Source: an uncultured Eubacterium sp. (GTDB lineage Bacteria; Bacillota; Clostridia; Oscillospirales; Acutalibacteraceae). From it: DNA of 5,882 bases. The notes beneath the pieces were generated by a model. It saw nothing but the letters and a program-made list of their open reading frames with translations. It was not told the origin of the DNA and made no database searches. The stretch is taken from the NCBI GenBank assembly GCA_902462495.1, contig CABQCC010000091.1:1-5882 (forward strand), read 5' to 3'. Shown one piece after another: positions 1-4,586 of the stretch. The translations under genes and the position numbers were made by a program. How positions within the stretch are numbered: position 1 is the first letter of the stretch; every line of letters starts with the position of its first letter.

Positions 1-1091
1 AAGAACGGCAGGTTTTAACTGCATTAAAGCAAATTGAAAAGCAGTATGGGCAAGGTGCTATTATGCGTCTTGGCGAAAGCACACATTTAAAGGTTGACGC
101 TGTTTCAACCGGTTCACTCACACTCGACCTTGCAACAGGTATCGGAGGACTTCCAAAGGGAAGAATTATCGAAATTTATGGCCCTGAATCATCAGGTAAA
201 ACCACACTTGCACTTCACTGTGTTGCCGAGTGTCAAAAGCTTGGCGGTGAAGCTGCATTTATTGATGCAGAACACGCACTCGACCCTGGATATGCAAAAA
301 ATCTTGGCGTTGATGTTGATTCGCTTTTGGTGTCACAGCCTGATAACGGAGAACAGGCACTTGAAATTACCGAACAGCTTGTAAGAAGCGGTGCGGTAGA
401 TATTATTGTTGTCGACTCAGTTGCGGCTCTTGTTCCTCGTTCAGAAATTGAGGGTGATATGGGTGACTCTCATGTCGGTTTGCACGCAAGACTTATGTCA
501 CAGGCACTTCGTAAACTTACAGGTGCAATCAATAAGTCTAACTGCATTATTATCTTTATTAATCAGCTTCGTGAAAAGGTTGGTGTAATTTACGGCAACC
601 CTGAAGTTACAACAGGCGGTCGTGCACTTAAATTCTATTCTTCAATGCGTATTGATGTAAGAAAGATTGAACAGCTCAAAGCACCGGGCAATGAGTTTAT
701 CGGTTCAAGAACAAGAGCAAAGATTGTTAAGAACAAAGTTGCTCCGCCGTTCAAGCAGGCTGAATTTGATATTATGTACGGAACCGGTATTGATAAAATC
801 GGTGAAATTGCAGACCTTGCCGTAACACTCGGTATCGTTTCAAAGGGCGGTGCTTGGTTTACATACGGAGAGGAGCGTTTCCAGGGTAAAGAAAAGTTCA
901 AGGATTATATCAAATCAAATCCTGATGTTCAGGCAGAACTTGAAAAACAGATTAAGGATATTTTGGCAAACAATGAGGCTGACGAAGCTGTTTCGGCTGA
1001 TGAGCCTGAAGCACCAAAAGCTCCTGTTACTCAAACAAGAGCTGCTGCAAGAGCAAAGCTTGACATCGCAATAGACGATGATGAGGATTAA
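1..1091 (+). CDS. recA: RecA recombinase, 5' end truncated by the window edge
   Basis: RecA is the ATP-dependent strand-exchange protein. It coats single-stranded DNA, drives homologous recombination and acts as co-protease for LexA cleavage in the SOS response. The reading frame is already open at base 3, and 20 codons precede the Met at 63. Those codons include QIEKQYGQGAI, the normal RecA N-terminal helix, so the Met at 63 is internal (the conserved MRLGE) and only about 6-12 residues are missing. Counting from that Met, the Walker A loop GPESSGKT is at 40-47, the catalytic Glu of FIDAEHALDP is at 70, the Walker B strand IIVVDS is near 114-119, and the L2 DNA-binding loop follows INQ at 166-168. 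The C-terminal tail is Ala-rich and ends in the acidic run DDDED, as in the autoregulatory tails of other RecAs. L2 carries Tyr and Val where E. coli has F203 and T208. The stop overlaps the recX start. Any promoter or LexA box lies upstream of the window. Confidence 0.98.
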   Translation, partial: ERQVLTALKQIEKQYGQGAIMRLGESTHLKVDAVSTGSLTLDLATGIGGLPKGRIIEIYGPESSGKTTLALHCVAECQKLGGEAAFIDAEHALDPGYAKNLGVDVDSLLVSQPDNGEQALEITEQLVRSGAVDIIVVDSVAALVPRSEIEGDMGDSHVGLHARLMSQALRKLTGAINKSNCIIIFINQLREKVGVIYGNPEVTTGGRALKFYSSMRIDVRKIEQLKAPGNEFIGSRTRAKIVKNKVAPPFKQAEFDIMYGTGIDKIGEIADLAVTLGIVSKGGAWFTYGEERFQGKEKFKDYIKSNPDVQAELEKQIKDILANNEADEAVSADEPEAPKAPVTQTRAAARAKLDIAIDDDED

Positions 1092-1093
1092 TG
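1083..1093 (+). promoter_or_regulatory. recX ribosome-binding site and recA/recX TAATG stop-start
   Basis: The recA stop TAA (1089-1091) shares its last A with the recX ATG (1091-1093). A GAGG at 1083-1086, inside the codons of the acidic RecA tail, sits only 4 bases before the ATG, a short spacing. This suggests that recX is translated largely by ribosomes finishing recA (termination-reinitiation), keeping RecX far below RecA. The arrangement is seen directly; the coupling is inferred. Confidence 0.6.
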
Positions 1094-1702
1094 AAAATAT
1101 CTCATACAAAGGGCAGAGGCAAAAAAATTCATATTTTTGTTGATGACGAATATACAATAACAACAGATATTGATTTCTGGGCAGAGCATTTTTTTAAAGA
1201 CGGTCAAGAAATAACCGAGGAGCAATGGCAGGAACTTTGCAATGGGATTTATTATAAAAAAGCCGTTGACAAATGCTATGATTTGCTTTCAAGGCGTGAC
1301 CATTCCGTCAAAGAACTTAAAACAAAACTTCTTCGCACGGTTGATGAAGAAAATGCCGACAGAGCAATAGAAAAAATGATTGATTACGGATATTTGGATG
1401 ATGAAAAATATGCAAAAAATCTTGTGAAATATCTGTCCGACACAAAGCGTATGTCAAAAAATCATATCAAACAGGAAATGTATAAGCGAGGCGTGCCGAG
1501 CGACATCATTGCATATACTCTTGAAGATACGGAAATTGACAATGTGTCGGCTGTTGTTGATTTGATTTTTACAAAATACAGAAACAAATTAGACGCTCAA
1601 GACGGTAACAAAAAAGTTATAGCCGCCTTGATGAGAAAGGGATTTTCATATTCTGACATAAGGGAAGCCTTTGAAAGAATTGAAAATGAAGAACACGATT
1701 AA
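1091..1702 (+). CDS. recX: RecX, regulator of RecA
   Basis: RecX binds RecA filaments in the cytoplasm and, in the species studied, mostly limits filament growth or strand exchange, although effects differ between organisms. The 203-residue product has a charged, beta-rich N-terminal part (about 1-50) followed by three helical RecX repeats, at roughly 58-104, 105-146 and 152-197. The first repeat holds the family signature (LLSRRDHSVKELKTKL, 65-80) and ends in YGYLDDEKYA. The second has KRMSKNHIKQEMYKRGV, and the third ends in LMRKGFSYSDIREAFE. This length and layout fit Firmicute RecX proteins with an N-terminal extension, longer than the roughly 150-170 residues of proteobacterial RecX. Position directly after recA supports the call. 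The ATG at 1091 is chosen for its TAATG overlap with the recA stop and the GAGG just before it. No intrinsic terminator separates it from recA. Confidence 0.95.
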   Translation: MKISHTKGRGKKIHIFVDDEYTITTDIDFWAEHFFKDGQEITEEQWQELCNGIYYKKAVDKCYDLLSRRDHSVKELKTKLLRTVDEENADRAIEKMIDYGYLDDEKYAKNLVKYLSDTKRMSKNHIKQEMYKRGVPSDIIAYTLEDTEIDNVSAVVDLIFTKYRNKLDAQDGNKKVIAALMRKGFSYSDIREAFERIENEEHD

Positions 1703-3036
1703 TGGCAATGGGTTATAAAGTCGGAATGATATCTCTCGGTTGTCCGAAAAATCAGGTGGACGGCGAGGCTCTGCTTGCAAAACTTGTACATGCAGGGTAC
1801 CAAATTGTAAATGAAATTGAAAATTCGGATGTGATGATTGTCAACACTTGCGGATTTATCGAAGACGCCAAGCGTGAAGCTATTGATGCAATTCTTGAAG
1901 TTGCACAGTACAAGGAAGCAGGATTGATTTCCGCAATCGTTGTTACGGGCTGTCTTGCCGAAAGGTATCAGGACGAAATCTTAAAGGAAATGCCGGAGGT
2001 TGACGCAGTTATCGGTATCGGTGCAAATTCCGATATTGTTAAGGTGTGCGATAAGGCTCTGTGCGGTATTAAAACATCGAATTATCCGAATAAGTGTTAT
2101 CTTCCTCTTGATGATGAAAGAGTGCTTTCTACGCCTCCTCATTGGGCATATTTGAAGATTGCCGAGGGATGCGACAACAGATGTGCTTATTGTGCTATTC
2201 CGGGTATCAGAGGCAGCTTTCGTTCAAGAACAATTGAGTCTGTTGTTGATGAAGCAAAAAACCTCGTAAATCGTGGAGTTAAAGAAATAATTTTAGTTGC
2301 ACAGGATACAACTAAATATGGACAGGATTTGTATAGCAAATATTCACTCGATAAACTTTTGAAAGAACTTGTTAAGATTGACGGACTTGAATGGATTAGA
2401 CTTTTCTATTGCTATCCGCAGAGAATTACCGACAGCCTGATTGATGTTATTGCAAAAGAAGATAAAGTTTGCAAGTATATTGACATTCCGCTTCAACATT
2501 CAGATGCTACTGTTCTCAAGAATATGAACAGAGTAGGGAACGGAAACGATTACAGAGTGCTTCTCAATAAAATGAGAAAAGCTATTCCGGGCTTGGCACT
2601 TCGAACAACATTTATGGTCGGTTTCCCGGGTGAAACCGATGAGCAGTTTGAAAATCTTTGCGATTTCGTAAAAGATATGAAGTTCGACAAAATGGGTTGT
2701 TTCACTTTTTCACCTGAAGAGGACACTCCTGCTTTTGATATGGAAAATCAAATTGACGAGGATGTTAAGAAGCGCAGACAAGAAGTTTTGATGAACGCTC
2801 AGTTCTTCATTACCGAAGCTTCAAACAAAAGCAGAGTCGGCAATGTATACAAGGTTATTGTTGATTCTTTTGCAGATGGAAAGTACACAGGTCGTTCTTA
2901 TATGGATTCACCTGAAATTGACAGCGGAATTATTTTCACTTCAAATAAAGAACTTAATGTCGGCGATTTTGTCGATGTTAAGATTACGGATTTTGACGGA
3001 TATGATTTGATAGGAGAGCATTATGAATTTACCTAA
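1702..3036 (+). CDS. rimO: Ribosomal protein uS12 methylthiotransferase RimO
   Basis: RimO is a radical-SAM enzyme that adds a methylthio group to the conserved Asp (Asp88/89) of ribosomal protein uS12, using two [4Fe-4S] clusters. The 444 residues show the full three-domain layout. The N-terminal UPF0004 domain has cluster ligands C14 (LGCPKNQVD), C50 (NTCGF) and C84 (TGCLAERY). The radical-SAM domain has C157, C161 and C164 (EGCDNRCAYC) preceded by HWAYLKIA, and later MVGFPGETD near 305-313. A C-terminal TRAM domain runs from about 376 to 444. HWAYLKIAEGC followed by AIPGIRGSFRSR is typical of RimO rather than the tRNA-modifying relatives MiaB and MtaB. The start at 1702 overlaps the recX stop as TAATG. 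There is no strong Shine-Dalgarno before it, so coupling from recX is likely. A second in-frame ATG at 1708 would shorten the protein by only two residues and cannot be excluded. Confidence 0.96.
   Translation: MAMGYKVGMISLGCPKNQVDGEALLAKLVHAGYQIVNEIENSDVMIVNTCGFIEDAKREAIDAILEVAQYKEAGLISAIVVTGCLAERYQDEILKEMPEVDAVIGIGANSDIVKVCDKALCGIKTSNYPNKCYLPLDDERVLSTPPHWAYLKIAEGCDNRCAYCAIPGIRGSFRSRTIESVVDEAKNLVNRGVKEIILVAQDTTKYGQDLYSKYSLDKLLKELVKIDGLEWIRLFYCYPQRITDSLIDVIAKEDKVCKYIDIPLQHSDATVLKNMNRVGNGNDYRVLLNKMRKAIPGLALRTTFMVGFPGETDEQFENLCDFVKDMKFDKMGCFTFSPEEDTPAFDMENQIDEDVKKRRQEVLMNAQFFITEASNKSRVGNVYKVIVDSFADGKYTGRSYMDSPEIDSGIIFTSNKELNVGDFVDVKITDFDGYDLIGEHYEFT
3012..3025 (+). promoter_or_regulatory. pgsA ribosome-binding site inside the end of rimO
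   Basis: AGGAGAG at 3012-3018 places its GGAG core 6 bases before the ATG at 3023. This supports that start, which lies inside rimO and gives a 14-base overlap of the two coding regions. Unlike recX and rimO, pgsA therefore has a good site of its own. Confidence 0.75.
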
Positions 3037-3607
3037 TAAAATTACAGTTTTCAGATTTTGTTGTATACCGTTTTTGTGGCTGTTTTCACTTTGGCAGTTC
3101 AGATACCATTGGGTTGCCGCACTTTTGGTTTATTTTATTGCTTGTGTAAGCGATACCGTTGACGGCAATATTGCAAGAAAAAGAAAGCTTGTTACCGATT
3201 TCGGTAAGCTGATGGACCCTCTTTCGGACAAGGCACTTGTGCTTGCCGCATTTCTTATTCAGATAAATCTCGGAATCAGAACTGATATTGTCATAATGAT
3301 TATGATGGCAAGAGAATTCCTCGTTGCAGGTATGCGTATGGCTGCAACAGTTGAGGGTGAAGTTATTGCCGCAAATGTTTTCGGCAAAGCAAAGACCTTT
3401 ATTCAAATGGCAACAACGGGTATGACCTTCTTGCTCCTTGCAATTATGGAAAAAGACGGAGAAATAATTATTGCCACAAACGGCTTTAACGCTCCGCAAT
3501 GGCTCACTGTTTATTGCACAATTGCTTTTTGGATTGCAGGTATTGTTACGGCTTTGTCGGGTATAAAATATACCTTAGACGGCTGGAAGCATATTAAAAC
3601 TAAATAA
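3023..3607 (+). CDS. pgsA: CDP-diacylglycerol--glycerol-3-phosphate 3-phosphatidyltransferase
   Basis: This membrane enzyme makes phosphatidylglycerophosphate from CDP-diacylglycerol and sn-glycerol-3-phosphate, the committed step to phosphatidylglycerol and cardiolipin. The 194 residues carry the complete CDP-alcohol phosphotransferase motif D-x2-DG-x2-AR-x8-G-x3-D-x3-D as D44, D47-G48, A51-R52, G61, D65 and D69; its acidic residues bind the metal and the CDP group. MAREFLVAGMR (95-105) and GKAKTFIQM (121-129) are typical of PgsA rather than phosphatidylserine or cardiolipin synthases. Hydrophobic stretches at about 12-42, 70-83, 88-105, 126-142 and 160-180 fit the usual six membrane helices, the first stretch probably containing two. 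The length is normal. It is last in the recA-recX-rimO-pgsA run, and no terminator hairpin is visible right after its stop. Confidence 0.95.
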   Translation: MNLPNKITVFRFCCIPFLWLFSLWQFRYHWVAALLVYFIACVSDTVDGNIARKRKLVTDFGKLMDPLSDKALVLAAFLIQINLGIRTDIVIMIMMAREFLVAGMRMAATVEGEVIAANVFGKAKTFIQMATTGMTFLLLAIMEKDGEIIIATNGFNAPQWLTVYCTIAFWIAGIVTALSGIKYTLDGWKHIKTK

Positions 3608-3646
3608 TTCTGTTGTTTTGAATTGTTAAAAAATTAAAATTTATGC

Positions 3647-3674
3647 TTGCATTTTTTTGAAAAATGAATATAAT
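3647..3674 (+). promoter_or_regulatory. Sigma-A-type promoter for the T-box/cysE-cysS transcript
   Basis: TTGCAT at 3647-3652 (4 of 6 to TTGACA) and a perfect TATAAT at 3669-3674 are separated by 16 bases, within a very AT-rich stretch. Transcription should start near A3681, about 13-15 bases before the first paired base of T-box Stem I, as expected for a T-box leader. It gives the cysteine genes their own transcript apart from recA-pgsA. Confidence 0.8.
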
Positions 3675-3858
3675 GTATTTAAAGGCTGTGATTGGGAGAA
3701 GTAACAGTTTTTCACCTATTCAGAGAGCAAACGGTTGGTGAGAGTTTGTATAGGTCAAATTGTGAAATGCACCCATGAGCTTCTCAAAGGAATTTTAGTA
3801 TTTTGAGACGGCAGGCACCGTTATCAGCAAAGGCTATATTGGTAGCTTGAGTATAAAT

Positions 3859-3888
3859 CAGAGTGGAACCGCAGTATTACTGCCTCTG
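3859..3888 (+). promoter_or_regulatory. T-box antiterminator with the tRNA acceptor-binding bulge
   Basis: CAGAG 3859-3863 pairs with CTCTG 3884-3888, and GCAGT 3871-3875 pairs with ACTGC 3879-3883 around a 3-base ATT loop. The unpaired 7-base bulge UGGAACC (3864-3870) is the T-box core. Its UGGA (3864-3867) is complementary to a tRNA end UCCA, meaning a U discriminator base, as is usual for tRNA-Cys. The 3' strand (3882-3888) is shared with the terminator stem, so the two folds exclude each other. Confidence 0.93.
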
Positions 3889-3916
3889 TCAAACGACAGA
3901 GGCTTTTTATTTTTTT
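3882..3916 (+). terminator. T-box intrinsic terminator before cysE
   Basis: GCCTCTGTC (3882-3890) and GACAGAGGC (3895-3903) form a perfect 9-bp stem with an AAAC loop, followed by T5-A-T7 (3904-3916). This is a strong Rho-independent terminator. It is the default fold when tRNA-Cys is charged and is displaced by the antiterminator otherwise. It is also the first good terminator downstream of pgsA. Confidence 0.96.
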
Positions 3917-3917
3917 G

Positions 3918-3935
3918 AAAGGCGGATTATTAATG
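3918..3935 (+). promoter_or_regulatory. cysE ribosome-binding site, deciding the ATG at 3933
   Basis: AAAGGCGG at 3918-3925 (one mismatch to AAAGGAGG) lies 7 bases before the ATG at 3933. An in-frame TTG at 3915 would add six residues, but it overlaps the terminator T-tract and this site, so it is not the start. Confidence 0.85.
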
Positions 3936-4586
3936 TTTAAACAATATAAAGAGGATATTCAAAGTTTTATTGACCACGACCCGGCAACAGATAATCCGTT
4001 AGAGATTATTTTGCTTTATCCCGGCTTTAAAGCACTTCGTTCTCATAAAAAAGCACATTGGTTTTACAATCATAATATGCCGTTTATTGCAAGGGCGATA
4101 AGTCAACGCTCCGCACATAAAACCGGTATAGAAATTCATCCGGGTGCAAAAATCGGCAGAAGGGTTGTAATTGACCATGGTCACGGTATCGTTATCGGCG
4201 AAACCGCAGAAGTCGGCGACGATGTTATGATATATCAGGGCGTAACTCTTGGCGGTACGGGTAAAGATATAGGTAAACGCCATCCTACCGTAGAGAGCGG
4301 TGTAATGATAGGTGCGGGTGCAAAGGTACTCGGACCTATCACAATTGGAAAAAACGCTAAAATCGCTGCCGGTGCGGTTGTGGTTAAGGATGTTGAGCCT
4401 AACTGTACGGTTGTGGGTGTTCCGGGTGAAATTGTAAGAATAGACGGTGAAAGAGTGGATGATTTGGACCAAATCAATATTCCTGACCCGATTATGAATG
4501 CAATCAGAAAAAATGAGGAGCAAATCAGAAAGCTCCAGGGAGATATAAAAGAGTTAAAGGAGATTGTTAATAATGAAAATATTTAA
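3933..4586 (+). CDS. cysE: Serine O-acetyltransferase
   Basis: This cytoplasmic enzyme transfers acetyl from acetyl-CoA to L-serine, giving O-acetylserine, which O-acetylserine sulfhydrylase (CysK) turns into cysteine. The protein is 217 residues from the ATG at 3933. A short N-terminal helical part (1-60) with LLYPGFKALRSHKKAHW is followed by a left-handed beta-helix of hexapeptide repeats (about 65-165). The sequence IEIHPGAKIGRRVVIDHGHG (66-85) contains H82, equivalent to the catalytic His158 of E. coli; E67 stands where E. coli has Asp143. GGTGK (107-111), the RHP (116-118) and the MIGAGAKVLG strand (125-134) complete the active-site region. It is the short form usual in Firmicutes and lacks most of the E. 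coli N-terminal domain. The tail (about 187-215) forms regular heptads (I191, I198, L201, I205, L208, V212), suggesting a coiled coil, and the chain ends in Ile. Expression is controlled by the T-box. The 3' end overlaps cysS by 14 bases. Confidence 0.97.
   Translation: MFKQYKEDIQSFIDHDPATDNPLEIILLYPGFKALRSHKKAHWFYNHNMPFIARAISQRSAHKTGIEIHPGAKIGRRVVIDHGHGIVIGETAEVGDDVMIYQGVTLGGTGKDIGKRHPTVESGVMIGAGAKVLGPITIGKNAKIAAGAVVVKDVEPNCTVVGVPGEIVRIDGERVDDLDQINIPDPIMNAIRKNEEQIRKLQGDIKELKEIVNNENI
4556..4575 (+). promoter_or_regulatory. cysS ribosome-binding site inside the end of cysE
   Basis: AAAGGAGA at 4556-4563 lies within cysE codons, with its AGGAG core 10 bases before the cysS ATG at 4573. It is a near-consensus site at a slightly long spacing, so cysS can recruit ribosomes itself while also overlapping cysE. 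Confidence 0.75.

Larger units (their letters stand above)
3681..3916 (+). promoter_or_regulatory. T-box leader sensing tRNA-Cys, upstream of cysE-cysS
   Basis: A T-box leader reads the anticodon and the 3' end of a tRNA; an uncharged tRNA stabilises the antiterminator and lets transcription continue. Stem I can be drawn by complementarity. The base GAGAAG 3696-3701 pairs with CTTCTC 3780-3785. CAGTTT 3705-3710 pairs with AAATTG 3757-3762 (one G-U). ACCTAT 3714-3719 pairs with ATAGGT 3750-3755. CAAAC 3728-3732 pairs with GTTTG 3744-3748, closing the GGTTGGTGAGA loop. The AGAGAG element is at 3722-3727. The 3' side of the specifier loop (about 3763-3779) contains TGC at 3768-3770 followed by A, a Cys codon pairing with anticodon GCA. 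A hairpin at 3831-3836/3843-3848 (AGGCTA/TAGCTT) fits Stem III. The antiterminator and terminator follow. The Cys identity agrees with the downstream genes and with the UGGA bulge. Stem II is not clearly resolved; the region 3786-3830 holds a small ACGG/CCGT hairpin at 3808-3821. Confidence 0.95.

Noticed and set aside
63..65. ATG at 63 as the recA start
   Set aside because: The frame is open upstream and encodes conserved RecA N-terminal residues (QIEKQYGQGAI). This Met is the internal MRLGE Met.
94..588. Short + strand open frames inside recA (94-384 and 406-588)
   Set aside because: Both are out of frame with an unmistakable RecA, and their products show no motif.
3086..3499. 137-codon open frame on the minus strand across pgsA
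   Set aside because: It is Cys/His/Asn-rich with no known motif and no convincing ribosome site, and is antisense to a complete pgsA.
3608..3660. Possible terminator just after pgsA (AAATTAAAATTT and a T-run)
   Set aside because: Any pairing is short and purely A-T, so it is unlikely to stop transcription on its own.
3657..3662. TTGAAA as the -35 box of the T-box promoter
   Set aside because: It is only about 6 bases from the TATAAT; TTGCAT at 3647 gives a proper 16-base spacer.
3915..3917. TTG at 3915 as the cysE start, adding six residues
   Set aside because: It lies in the terminator T-tract and immediately before the Shine-Dalgarno site, which is correctly spaced for the ATG at 3933.
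3999..4523. 174-codon open frame on the minus strand across cysE
   Set aside because: It is antisense to a clear cysE, has no recognisable domain and a low-complexity composition rich in Asn, Thr and Tyr. It is a shadow of the coding strand.
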